Below, in pieces: positions 1-7,433 of a stretch of DNA of 64,000 nucleotides (positions within the stretch are counted from its first letter, which is position 1; the number at the start of each line of letters is the position of its first letter). Source of the DNA: Cyanobium sp. Cruz-8D1 (lineage in GTDB: Bacteria; Cyanobacteriota; Cyanobacteriia; PCC-6307; Cyanobiaceae); assembly GCF_024345975.1 (NCBI RefSeq), contig NZ_JAGQCD010000007.1:1-64000 (forward strand). The letters are read 5' to 3'. Under the pieces are notes generated by a model. The model was not told the DNA's origin, did not search any database, and saw nothing but the letters and a program-made list of their open reading frames with translations. A program made the position numbers and the translations under genes.

Positions 1-146
1 GAGCTGCGGCCCATCTGCTCTTCCAGCTGGGTGACACGGGCGGAAAGTGTTTCCAGCTGGGTAATCAGTTGGCCCACCAGTGCTCTCACGGTTGGCGGTG
101 TCGCCTCCCAGTCACTCTCAGAAATGCCGGCAGGTGGTGGATGCAT
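1..146 (-). CDS. IS66-type transposase, N-terminal fragment (runs off left edge)
   Basis: Reading the minus strand from the ATG at 144-146, the frame stays open to the window edge and gives 48 residues beginning MHPPPAGISESDWEATPP, then a leucine-zipper-like helix (VGQLITQLETLSARVTQLEEQ). This opening followed by a coiled coil is typical of IS66-family transposases and of the DUF6444 domain at their N-terminus. The DDE catalytic part would lie outside the window, so whether the element is intact cannot be judged. No terminal inverted repeat was recognised near 146-277. Confidence 0.6.
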   Translation of the reverse strand, partial: MHPPPAGISESDWEATPPTVRALVGQLITQLETLSARVTQLEEQMGRS

Positions 147-277
147 CTCGGGCAGTCTCTGCCTGAGATCCAAGCTGTTTTCAGAGGTCTGTCAAGAGCG
201 GAACTGCCCCGGAGCTTTCTCCCCCCCTGAACAGTTACGTTTATTGGAAGCCCAGTACGGGGAGCTTGTCGAGCGGG

Positions 278-553
278 ATGAACAGCGGAACCACCAAGCC
301 AAGCAAGGGTCCTGATGTCGGTACACCTCTCATGAGCTTGGGTGATCTTGTCGGCTCCAGGGCCAGTCAGGCGGAAGCCATGATCAAGCAACGGGGTTTT
401 CGCTTTTTGAAAGCCGATCCTTCTGGTAATGCAGTTTATGGCTATTGGCGTGAAGCCAGGACCAACAACTGTGTGGTCATCCGCACCGCCAATGGGCGTT
501 ACGACTCCATCGTCTACGGCACGCCCAGCTGTAACTGGTTCTCACGTTGTTGA
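278..553 (+). CDS. small conserved-type hypothetical protein
   Basis: A 91-residue product if it starts at the ATG at 278; an in-frame TTG at 266 lies only one base after a GGGGAG and is less likely. It has a Lys/Gly/Pro-rich start, then a helical stretch (LGDLVGSRASQAEAMIKQRG) and a Cys-containing block YGYWREARTNNCVVIRTANG followed by RYDSIVYG. The pattern Y-W-x(n)-C-V-x(2)-R-x(2)-NGRYDSI recurs in small proteins of cyanobacteria and proteobacteria whose function is not known. No signal peptide is obvious. It lies alone beside the transposase fragment. Confidence 0.6.
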   Translation: MNSGTTKPSKGPDVGTPLMSLGDLVGSRASQAEAMIKQRGFRFLKADPSGNAVYGYWREARTNNCVVIRTANGRYDSIVYGTPSCNWFSRC

Positions 554-957
554 TCGGCAATGGCGATGCCATGCCTGGCTGGCTGGCTGGCTGGTTCTCG
601 GCTGGCCAGCGATCCACAGGGGAAGCCACCCTCCTGGTGTCCCTTTTGGATGAAAAGGCCGCCATCCTGAGGCTGCCCATGGCCGCCATAGAGGTCGTGC
701 GTCCACGAAGGGCGGTGGCCAAGGGCTTGAAGACGGCTTGTCTGACCACCTTCCCGGGGGTGGGACACGGTGTGTTGTTGCCCCCGCCCACGGGGCCTGC
801 TGCCGCCTGTTCCATGCAGCTGCCTTTCCAGGATTCGGCCGGTGATCGGTGCGGGTCCGCCGACGGGGGAGACGGCCCGTGTCAGGGGCTACAGCCCAGC
901 AGGGCGGCGTCCTCTACAACACCGCGAAGCTCAGGCTTTCTCCATCGCAGCGATGCC
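554..957 (+). other. gene-poor stretch, no supported gene
   Basis: About 400 bases between two small genes. Open frames exist on both strands but none gives a protein with recognisable composition or domain. The region contains a short CTGG tandem repeat (575-594). It may be decayed sequence next to the insertion element, but nothing in it could be aligned by eye to a known family. Confidence 0.5.
575..594 (+). repeat. tetranucleotide repeat (CTGG)x5
   Basis: Five perfect tandem copies of CTGG lie just downstream of the small hypothetical gene. The tract is outside any supported coding sequence, so it probably has no phase-variation role. Slippage could change its length. Confidence 0.8.
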
Positions 958-1146
958 ATGACCTCCGAACAGGCGGCCCAGCTCATCGACAACACGCTCG
1001 ATCTGGTGCACCAGCGTCTGCAGGATCTCGAGGCGCAGGCCCTGAGCCATGAGCACCGCGCCCTGGCGGCGGAATTCCGCGAATGGCGCCAGCCCGCCGG
1101 TGGCCACATCGATCTGATGGTGTTTCCGGGGCTGGCCGAATCCTGA
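958..1146 (+). CDS. small hypothetical protein
   Basis: A 62-residue product starting MTSEQAAQLIDNTLDLVHQ and ending in FPGLAES. It is rich in Ala, Glu, Leu and His and looks amphipathic-helical over most of its length. The open frame extends upstream to 547, but that part has low-complexity composition unlike a real protein, so the ATG at 958 is preferred. No family is recognised. It faces the DUF2062 gene tail to tail with 15 bases between them. Confidence 0.5.
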   Translation: MTSEQAAQLIDNTLDLVHQRLQDLEAQALSHEHRALAAEFREWRQPAGGHIDLMVFPGLAES

Positions 1147-1161
1147 GGATGTCCGCCTCCC

Positions 1162-1647
1162 TCAGGAGGTCCGCTGACGGCGCTGCAGCCACCGCAGGCA
1201 CAGCAGGCCGCTGAGCGGAGCCAGCACCGTGCCCACCACGGTCGAGCCCAGCAGCAGGCGGGCGGTGAAGTCCCAGCCCAGTTGGCGCAGGCTGTCGTGG
1301 CGCAGCACCAGGCCGCCCGGCCAGCCCTTGCCGGGGCCCAGCAGCAGGCTGCCCAGCTGGTAGTTGAACCAATAAAGCGGCAGGTAGGTGATCGGGTTGC
1401 TGATCCAGGTGCCGGCGGCGGCGAGCAGGTGGTTGCCCCGCACCAGGCTGGCCAGGGCCACCCCCAGCAGGGTCTGGAAGCCGAAGATCGGAAAGCAGCC
1501 CATGAACACCCCGGCCGCCAGGCCCCGGGCCCGCTGGCCGTGGCTGCCCTCCTGGCGCCAGAGCCATTCGATCGCTTGCCGCAGCTTCCTTCTCACTCCC
1601 TTCAGGGCCAGCGGCAGGGACGGAGACTGGGGGCGAAACGCTGCCAT
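1162..1647 (-). CDS. DUF2062 membrane protein
   Basis: A 161-residue product starting MAAFRPQSP. A basic N-terminal region (RRKLRQAIEWLWRQEGS) is followed by the family signature AAGVFMGCFPIFGFQTLL, hydrophobic helices and the ISNPITYLPLYWFNYQLGS block, all typical of DUF2062 inner-membrane proteins. The function of the family is unknown. The ATG lies on the palindrome CCATGG and shares two bases with the oppositely oriented mnmE start, so both promoters would have to lie inside the other gene unless one start is wrong. An in-frame upstream ATG at 1719 would overlap mnmE more. Confidence 0.8.
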   Translation of the reverse strand: MAAFRPQSPSLPLALKGVRRKLRQAIEWLWRQEGSHGQRARGLAAGVFMGCFPIFGFQTLLGVALASLVRGNHLLAAAGTWISNPITYLPLYWFNYQLGSLLLGPGKGWPGGLVLRHDSLRQLGWDFTARLLLGSTVVGTVLAPLSGLLCLRWLQRRQRTS

Positions 1648-3064
1648 GGGACCAGTGACGCGGGCAGAGCTCCCGATTGGCGCGAACCCTAATGGCGACA
1701 CCATCGCCGCCATCGCCACCGCCGTCGCCGCCGGGGCCGGCAGCGTGGCGATCGTGCGCCTCTCGGGCCCGGCGGCCGAGGCGATCGGCCGGCGTCTGTT
1801 TCTGGCCCCCGGCGCCCAGGCCTGGGAAAGTCACCGGGTGCTCTACGGCCACGTGGTAGTTCCCGAAAGCGGTGAGCGCGTCGATGAGGCCCTGGTGCTG
1901 CTGATGCGGGCCCCGCGCAGCTTCACCCGCGAGGACGTGGTGGAGCTGCACTGCCACGGCGGGCTGGTCGCGGTGCGGCGGGTGCTGGAGCTGGTGCTGG
2001 CCGCCGGCGCCCGCCTGGCCGGGGCCGGCGAGTTCAGCCAGCGGGCCTTCCTTAATGGCCGCCTCGACCTCACCCGCGCCGAGGCCATCGCCGAGATGAT
2101 CGCCGCCCGCAGCCGGCGGGCGGCTGAGCTGGCCATGGCCGGCATCGACGGCGGTCTGCAGCGGCGCATCACCGGCCTGCGGGAGCGCCTGCTCGACCAG
2201 CTGGCCGAGCTGGAGGCCCGGGTCGACTTCGAGGAGGATCTGCCCCCGCTCGATGGTGCGTCGGTACGGGCCGAGCTGCTGGCGGTGCGGGGCGAGCTGG
2301 AGCAGCTGGTGGCCGACTCCCGCCAGGGGGAGCTGCTGCGCGAGGGCCTGCGGGTGGCCATCGTCGGCCGGCCCAACGTCGGCAAGTCGAGCCTGCTCAA
2401 CCTGCTCAGCCGCCGCGAGCGGGCCATCGTCACCGACCTCCCCGGCACCACCCGCGACCTGCTGGAAAGCGACCTGGTGCTCGATGGGGTGCCCCTCACC
2501 CTGCTCGACACCGCCGGGATCCGCCCAACCGAAGACCGGGTGGAGCAGCTGGGCATCGCCCGCAGCCGCCAGGCCCTGGCCGGGGCCGATGCGGTGCTGC
2601 TGCTCTTCGATCTGGTGGCTGGCTGGACGGCCGCTGATCAGGAGCTGAGGGCCCTGGTGCCCGAGGGGGTACCCCTGCTGCTGGTGGGCAACAAGCGCGA
2701 TGCTCTGCCGCCGGGGGCCGCTCCGGCCGGCGTCCCGTCGGCACCGCCGGAAGCCCCCGTCGTGGCCATCAGCGCCCTCACCGGCGCGGGTCGCGACGGA
2801 CTGGTGGCGGCCCTGCTGGGCCTCTGCGGCGCCAGCGAGCTCCAGGGGCTGCAGGTGGCCCTCAACGGCCGGCAGCGGGAGCTGGCGGCGGCGGCGGCCA
2901 CCAGCCTGGAGCGGTCGCTGGAGGCGGCCGACCAGGGCCTGCCCTGGGATTTCTGGACCATCGACCTGCGCGGCGCCATCGCCGGCCTGGGGGCGATCAC
3001 CGGCGAGGAGGTGAGCGAGGCGGTGCTGGAGCGGATCTTTTCCCGCTTCTGCATCGGCAAATAG
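1646..3064 (+). CDS. mnmE: tRNA modification GTPase MnmE (TrmE)
   Basis: A 472-residue product close to the usual family length. With MnmG, MnmE forms the 5-carboxymethylaminomethyl group on the wobble uridine of certain tRNAs. The N-terminal folate-binding domain opens GDTIAAIATA and contains REDVVELHCHGG. The inserted G domain shows GRPNVGKSSLLN (P-loop), DLPGTTRD (G2/switch I), DTAGI (G3) and NKRD (G4). The C-terminus ends in FCIGK, matching the catalytic Cys motif C-[IV]-GK of the family. The start is chosen at 1646, just before the conserved block. It is head to head with the DUF2062 gene. Confidence 0.96.
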   Translation: MGPVTRAELPIGANPNGDTIAAIATAVAAGAGSVAIVRLSGPAAEAIGRRLFLAPGAQAWESHRVLYGHVVVPESGERVDEALVLLMRAPRSFTREDVVELHCHGGLVAVRRVLELVLAAGARLAGAGEFSQRAFLNGRLDLTRAEAIAEMIAARSRRAAELAMAGIDGGLQRRITGLRERLLDQLAELEARVDFEEDLPPLDGASVRAELLAVRGELEQLVADSRQGELLREGLRVAIVGRPNVGKSSLLNLLSRRERAIVTDLPGTTRDLLESDLVLDGVPLTLLDTAGIRPTEDRVEQLGIARSRQALAGADAVLLLFDLVAGWTAADQELRALVPEGVPLLLVGNKRDALPPGAAPAGVPSAPPEAPVVAISALTGAGRDGLVAALLGLCGASELQGLQVALNGRQRELAAAAATSLERSLEAADQGLPWDFWTIDLRGAIAGLGAITGEEVSEAVLERIFSRFCIGK

Positions 3065-3153
3065 CCGGCGGCGCCGGCATCACGAAACACTCACCCCGGT
3101 TGACTGCTTGTCCTCGTGCGTCAATGCTTTGACGAACGGACTCCAGCGGGCGG

Positions 3154-3891
3154 ATGCAAACCATCGACTGGCTCTGGATCCTGCACCCCGCCCTGGCGGT
3201 GGTGCTGATCTACCCCCTGATCGGCATGGTGGTGCGGCTCGGGGTCCAGGCCCGCCAGCGCCGTGTCGACAAGGCGAAGCTGCCCCCCACCACCGGCCGC
3301 GACCACGCCGACCTGGGCCAGTGGCTGTCGGCGGGGGTGGTGCTGCTGGTGCTGGTGGCGCTCACGGTGGTGATCGTCACCAAGCAGCCGCCGGAGGGCT
3401 TCACGGGCGGCCCCGGCCGTGCCCTGCAGCTGCTGCTGGTGCTGGGGGGCACGCTGGTGTCATTGCTGGCCCTCTGGCGGGTGAAGGCCAAGGGCTACCG
3501 GCTCGTCTTCGCCCTGCTCACCTGGGCGGGCGTTCTCGGCCTCGGGGCCCAGCCGGAGGTGTGGCGCCTCAGTGACAACCCGCTGAGCCCCGCGTTCTGG
3601 CAGTCCCATTACTGGGCCGGGGTGGCCGTGGTGGGGCTGATGATCTTTTCGCTGGCCGCCCGCCCGGAGATCCTCAGGGATCTGCGCTGGCGCCGGCTGC
3701 ATCTCAGCGCCTCGATCCTGGCGGCGGTGCTGTTCGTGGCGCAGGGGATCACCGGCAGCCGCGACCTGCTGGAGATTCCCCTGGCCTGGCAGAAGCCCAC
3801 CATCTTTGCCTGCGATTCGGTGAAGCGGGTCTGTCCGCCCTTTGCCCCGCCTGAGGCGCCGGCCCCCGCCGCCGCTCCTGCCGGCAGCTGA
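3154..3891 (+). CDS. DUF4079 family integral membrane protein
   Basis: A 245-residue product with an N-terminal hydrophobic segment (WILHPALAVVLIYPLIGMVV), a cytoplasmic basic stretch, then further segments around residues 60-78, 88-110, 114-128, 148-166 and 190-205. The opening WxxHPALAVxxxYPxxG is typical of DUF4079 proteins found in cyanobacteria and plastids, with no assigned function. The Pro/Ala-rich tail is probably disordered. Its TGA overlaps the nadC ATG by one base (TGATG), indicating coupled translation. Confidence 0.85.
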   Translation: MQTIDWLWILHPALAVVLIYPLIGMVVRLGVQARQRRVDKAKLPPTTGRDHADLGQWLSAGVVLLVLVALTVVIVTKQPPEGFTGGPGRALQLLLVLGGTLVSLLALWRVKAKGYRLVFALLTWAGVLGLGAQPEVWRLSDNPLSPAFWQSHYWAGVAVVGLMIFSLAARPEILRDLRWRRLHLSASILAAVLFVAQGITGSRDLLEIPLAWQKPTIFACDSVKRVCPPFAPPEAPAPAAAPAGS

Positions 3892-4766
3892 TGTCGCCTG
3901 CTACTGCCGCTGTGCCGGTGCTGCCCTTCACCCCTGCCCTGGAGGCCCAGTTGCGCGGCTGGCTGGACGAGGACATCGGCCGCGGCGATCTCACCGCCCC
4001 GGCCCTGATCGGCCGCCCTGGCCGGGCCCACTGGGTCACCCGCGCCGATGGGGTGTTCTGCGGCGGGGTGCTGGTGGGGCCGCTGCTGGCGTTGTTGGAT
4101 CCCCAGACATCGGTGCGGCTGCTGGTGGCCGATGGGGAGCCGGTGGTTGCCGGCCAGCGGCTGCTGGCGCTGGAGGGGCCGGCGGCCGCCCTGGTGGCGG
4201 CGGAGCGCACGGCCCTCAACCTGGCCATGCGTCTGTCGGGCATCGCCACCGCCACCGCCGCCCTGGTGCAGGTGCTGGCGGGCACCGGCGTGCGCCTGGC
4301 CGACACTCGCAAGACCACCCCCGGCCTGCGGGTGCTGGAGAAGTACGCCGTGCGCTGCGGCGGCGGCTGCAACCACCGCCTCGGCCTCGACGATGCCGCC
4401 ATGCTCAAGGAGAACCACCTGGCCTGGTCGGGGGGCGTGGCGCCGGCCATCGCGGCGGTGCGGGCCGCGGCCCCCTGGCCGGCGCGGCTGATTGTGGAGG
4501 CGGAAACCCCGGCCGAGGCGATGGCGGCGGTGCAGGCCGGTGCTGATGCGGTGCTGCTCGACGACTTCACCCCCGCGGCGCTGGCGGCCCTGGTGCCCCA
4601 GCTGCGGGCCCTGGCGCCGGCGGTGCTGCTGGAGGCCTCCGGGGTGCGGCCCGAGCAGCTGGCGGCCTACGCCGCCACCGGCATCGATCTGATCTCCACC
4701 AGCGCCCCGGTCACCCGCAGCCCGTGGCTGGATCTGAGCATGCGCTTCGACCCCCTGCTGGCCTGA
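3891..4766 (+). CDS. nadC: nicotinate-nucleotide pyrophosphorylase (carboxylating)
   Basis: A 291-residue product. NadC converts quinolinate and PRPP to nicotinate mononucleotide, CO2 and pyrophosphate in de novo NAD synthesis. Family features in order are WLDEDIGRGDLT near residue 25, AERTALNLAMRLSGIAT near 105, ADTRKTTPGLRVLEKYAV near 135 with the Thr-Arg-Lys-Thr substrate loop, GGGCNHRLGLDDAAMLKENH near 160, VEAETPAEA near 200 and LLDDFTP near 220. The C-terminal LEASGV and GIDLISTSAPV complete the barrel. The start overlaps the DUF4079 stop by one base. Confidence 0.96.
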   Translation: MSPATAAVPVLPFTPALEAQLRGWLDEDIGRGDLTAPALIGRPGRAHWVTRADGVFCGGVLVGPLLALLDPQTSVRLLVADGEPVVAGQRLLALEGPAAALVAAERTALNLAMRLSGIATATAALVQVLAGTGVRLADTRKTTPGLRVLEKYAVRCGGGCNHRLGLDDAAMLKENHLAWSGGVAPAIAAVRAAAPWPARLIVEAETPAEAMAAVQAGADAVLLDDFTPAALAALVPQLRALAPAVLLEASGVRPEQLAAYAATGIDLISTSAPVTRSPWLDLSMRFDPLLA

Positions 4767-4846
4767 GCCGGGGCCTTGGTGAAGAATCGCCTGAGTCCCC
4801 CGGCAGCGCTGGCTCCGCCACCGATCGGTTGCCAGAGTGGGCGGGG

Positions 4847-5893
4847 ATGACCCCCGAGCCGACCCGCGTGCCGCAGCGACCCGTGCCGCATCCAGCCCTT
4901 CCGCACCCAGCAGCTCCGGCGAAGGCCGTCCCGATCGGGGTCGCCGCCCGAGCCAGGCGGTGCGGCGTGGTGGGACCCTCCCTGCTGCTGGCGCTGGTGG
5001 CGGCGCTGGGCAGCCCCACGCCAGCCAGGGCCGAATCGGTGCTCGAGCAGGCGGCGCGCACCGGCGAGATCACCATGGCCGGCCCCACCGACATGGTGCC
5101 CTTCGCCTACCGCGATGCCAGCAAGACGCTGGTGGGCTACAGCCTCGATGTGGCCCGGTTGATCGAGGCAGAGGTCTCCACCTATCTCAACCGGCCGGTG
5201 AAGATCGTCTACACCGTCAACGCGGATCCGCTGGCGGTGTTCCGTGACGTGAGCCGCGGTGATGTGGATCTGGCCTGTGGGGTTCAGTTCACCTGGGAGC
5301 GGGAGATGTTCGTCGACTTCTCGATGCCCTTCGCCCTCTCCGGGATTCGCGTGCTCACCCGGGAGGGGGGGCTCGATGGCTCGGCGGCCTCGATGGCGGG
5401 CAAGCGGATCGGCGTGGTGAAGGACTCCCTGGGCAGTGCCACCATCGCGGCCGTGCAGCCGACGGCGGTGCGGGTGCCCTTCGCCGGAATCGAGCCGGCG
5501 GTGCGGGCGTTGCTGGCCGGCCAGGTGGATGGCGTGGGGGGCGATTCCCTGCTGCTCGCCGGTGCTGTTCAGAGCTTTGGCGGCAAGGGTTACGGCCTGG
5601 TGCCCGCGGAGGCCTTCTCCCGCTTTGCGGTGGGTTGCATTCTTCCGGAAGACAACTCCACCTTCCGCAACCTGGTCAACCTGGCCATCGCCCGGCTGGT
5701 GCAGGGCTACCTCGACGATGAGCCGGCTGCCGTGGCCAGCGTCAACCGCTGGCTGGGTCCGAAGGGAGTCCTGGCGTTGCCCCCCGACGTGATCAAGGCC
5801 TATTTCCAGTCCGTTCTGCTCAACTACGAACGGGTCAGGCCCCTGTCGGCCACGAGCCCATCGCCTGTCGTCCCCACCTCACCTGCCCGTTAA
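4847..5893 (+). CDS. grrP: GrrP-type orphan periplasmic substrate-binding-like protein (copy 1)
   Basis: A 348-residue product from the ATG at 4847. A long Pro-rich start precedes a hydrophobic segment (LLLALVAALG) and an AxA-type signal peptidase site (TPARA/ES), so export is expected. The mature part follows the family-3 solute-binding fold: VLEQAARTGEITMAGPTDMV, FAYRDASKTLVGYSLDVA, then GDVDLACGVQFTWEREMFVDFS. No permease or ATPase gene is nearby. Placement directly before a Gly-rich precursor gene and upstream of a SPASM maturase matches the GrrP component of GRRM/OscB cyclophane systems. Its biochemical role is not established; ligand or product binding is a guess. A GTG at 4967 just before the signal core is an alternative start. 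Confidence 0.85.
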   Translation: MTPEPTRVPQRPVPHPALPHPAAPAKAVPIGVAARARRCGVVGPSLLLALVAALGSPTPARAESVLEQAARTGEITMAGPTDMVPFAYRDASKTLVGYSLDVARLIEAEVSTYLNRPVKIVYTVNADPLAVFRDVSRGDVDLACGVQFTWEREMFVDFSMPFALSGIRVLTREGGLDGSAASMAGKRIGVVKDSLGSATIAAVQPTAVRVPFAGIEPAVRALLAGQVDGVGGDSLLLAGAVQSFGGKGYGLVPAEAFSRFAVGCILPEDNSTFRNLVNLAIARLVQGYLDDEPAAVASVNRWLGPKGVLALPPDVIKAYFQSVLLNYERVRPLSATSPSPVVPTSPAR

Positions 5894-5906
5894 GGAGTGC
5901 CGCCCC

Positions 5907-6305
5907 ATGTCCATCACCTCCCGCGCGGCCCTGCTCGGTTTCTCCCTGGCTTTGGCGGCCTTGACCGCTCCGGCCGCCGGCCAGGCGGCCCTGCTGCTCT
6001 CCCCGGCCAGCACACCCTCCATCGAGCAACGGTTGCAGCGCATCAGCGCAGCGTTCCGCGCCCAGGGTGACGGGAGCGGGGCGGATGGCGCCTCCCCCGG
6101 CGACCAGCGGCTGGCCTATGGCTTCGCCAACGGCGGCCGGGGCGGCTTCGCCAACGCGGCCCGGGGCGGCTTCGTCAATGGGCACCCCTACTACGGCGGC
6201 GGCGGCGGCTTCCGCAACGGGGGCGGCGGTTTCGTCAATGCCAGGGGCGGGGGCGGCTTCGTGAATGGGGGCGGCATGCGCGGTGGGGCGTTCCGGAACT
6301 GGTAG
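5907..6305 (+). CDS. grrA: GrrA-type Gly-rich RiPP precursor (copy 1)
   Basis: A 132-residue product with an N-terminal signal-like helix (LLGFSLALAALTAPAAGQA), a leader block SIEQRLQRISAAF (residues 38-50), a linker, DQRLAYGFANGG (67-78) and a Gly-rich core. The core carries seven aromatic-x-Asn triplets: FAN 73 and 81, FVN 89, 109 and 118, FRN 102 and 129. The last is followed by a terminal Trp. Known GrrM/OscB maturases link the aromatic ring to the side chain two residues on, giving three-residue cyclophanes, so each triplet is a candidate ring. The spacing is irregular and the copies are diverged, unlike copy 2. It starts 13 bases after copy 1 of the binding protein. Confidence 0.88.
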   Translation: MSITSRAALLGFSLALAALTAPAAGQAALLLSPASTPSIEQRLQRISAAFRAQGDGSGADGASPGDQRLAYGFANGGRGGFANAARGGFVNGHPYYGGGGGFRNGGGGFVNARGGGGFVNGGGMRGGAFRNW

Positions 6306-6397
6306 GTCCCGCCAGGCCAGGGCGTTTCATGCCCCAACGCTGCCGTGGGCAAGCCCTGAAACCGCCCTTAAGGTGCAGCACGTGCACAGCTCTGCCC

Positions 6398-7360
6398 ATG
6401 GATTTTCCTGCTGCGCCGGTTGCCTCCGGTTCCGTCCGATCCCGCAGCAGCAGGCTCCTGGCCCTGGGAGCCCTGGCCTGCCTCTGGTCCCTGGGGGCCG
6501 CGACACCAGCCAGCGCCGCCGACGCCGTGCTGGAGCAGGCGGCCAAGTCCGGCGAGGTACTGATGGTCGGCCCCGCCGACAGCCCGCCCTTGGTCATGAT
6601 CGGGCCGAACGGGGAACCGGAGGGTTACGCCATCGAACTGGCCCGTCGCATCGACCGCCAGCTCAAGGCGGAACTGGGCAACAACGTCCGGATCCGCTTC
6701 GCCCCCGTGGACAACACCACCGTCACGGTGGGGGCTGTCTCCAGCGGCAAGGCCGGCCTGGCCTGTGGCGTGCCGTTCAGCTGGGAGAACGAGAAGCTGG
6801 TCGACTTTTCCCTCCCGATCGGTCTTTCCGGCCTGAGGCTGCTCACCCGCCGCGGCAGCCTTGATGGTTCCCCGGCCTCCCTCGCCGGTCAATCGATCGC
6901 TGTGGTGGAGGGGTCCCTTGGGGCCGGGCTGCTTGGTTCCCTCCAGCCCAACGCCAGGGCGGTCAGCTTCCCCACCCTGGCCCTGGCGGTTACGGGCCTG
7001 GAGCAGAACAAGGTGACGGGCGTGCTGGGCGATGCCAACGTGCTGGCGGGTCTGCGGCACCAGCGCCGACTGTCGGGCGTGCGCCTGGTGCCTGAGCAGC
7101 CCTACGTGAGCTATGGCGTCGGCTGCATCGTGCCGGAGAACAACTCCAGGCTGCTGAACGTGGTCAACCTGGCCATCGCGGGCCTCCTCCAGGGCTACCT
7201 GGAGGGCCGCCCCGAGGCCGTGGCCAGCATCGCCCCCTGGGTCGGCCCCACGGGTGTTCTGGTGGTTCCCACCGAGCGCGTCCGCGCCCTCTTCGAATCC
7301 GTGCTGCTGACCCGTGAAGGGTTCCACCTGGGGGCCCCTGCACCGGTGGCGCCCCGATGA
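6398..7360 (+). CDS. grrP: GrrP-type orphan periplasmic substrate-binding-like protein (copy 2)
   Basis: A 320-residue paralogue of the gene at 4847-5893. The start MDFPAAP at 6398 leaves a compact signal peptide (SRLLALGALACLWSLGAATPASA/AD). Matching blocks include VLEQAAKSGEVLMVGPADS, LACGVPFSWENEKLVDFSLP, IGLSGLRLLTRRGSLDGSPA, YVSYGVGCIVPENNSRLLN and WVGPTGVL. As in copy 1, no ABC transporter partner is present. Two diverged copies, each placed before its own precursor gene, suggest that each binding protein is matched to one peptide. That pairing is inferred only from gene order. Confidence 0.85.
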   Translation: MDFPAAPVASGSVRSRSSRLLALGALACLWSLGAATPASAADAVLEQAAKSGEVLMVGPADSPPLVMIGPNGEPEGYAIELARRIDRQLKAELGNNVRIRFAPVDNTTVTVGAVSSGKAGLACGVPFSWENEKLVDFSLPIGLSGLRLLTRRGSLDGSPASLAGQSIAVVEGSLGAGLLGSLQPNARAVSFPTLALAVTGLEQNKVTGVLGDANVLAGLRHQRRLSGVRLVPEQPYVSYGVGCIVPENNSRLLNVVNLAIAGLLQGYLEGRPEAVASIAPWVGPTGVLVVPTERVRALFESVLLTREGFHLGAPAPVAPR

Positions 7361-7433
7361 GCGCGCGGCCCTCCGCCCTGCAGCGGCCTGACCGCTCCGT
7401 CCCGCTCCCCCTTCCCTCCCTGGTAGCCCTCCG

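Noticed and set aside
547..957. N-terminal extension of the small gene at 958-1146
   Set aside because: The in-frame upstream translation is low-complexity and crosses the CTGG repeat; the natural-looking protein starts at 958.
3066..3080. Hairpin GCCGGC-GGC-GCCGGC after mnmE as a terminator
   Set aside because: No T-tract follows, and such palindromes arise easily at this GC content.
4847..7360. Amino-acid ABC importer operon
   Set aside because: Two binding-like proteins occur with no permease or ATPase. The partners are RiPP precursors and a radical SAM enzyme.
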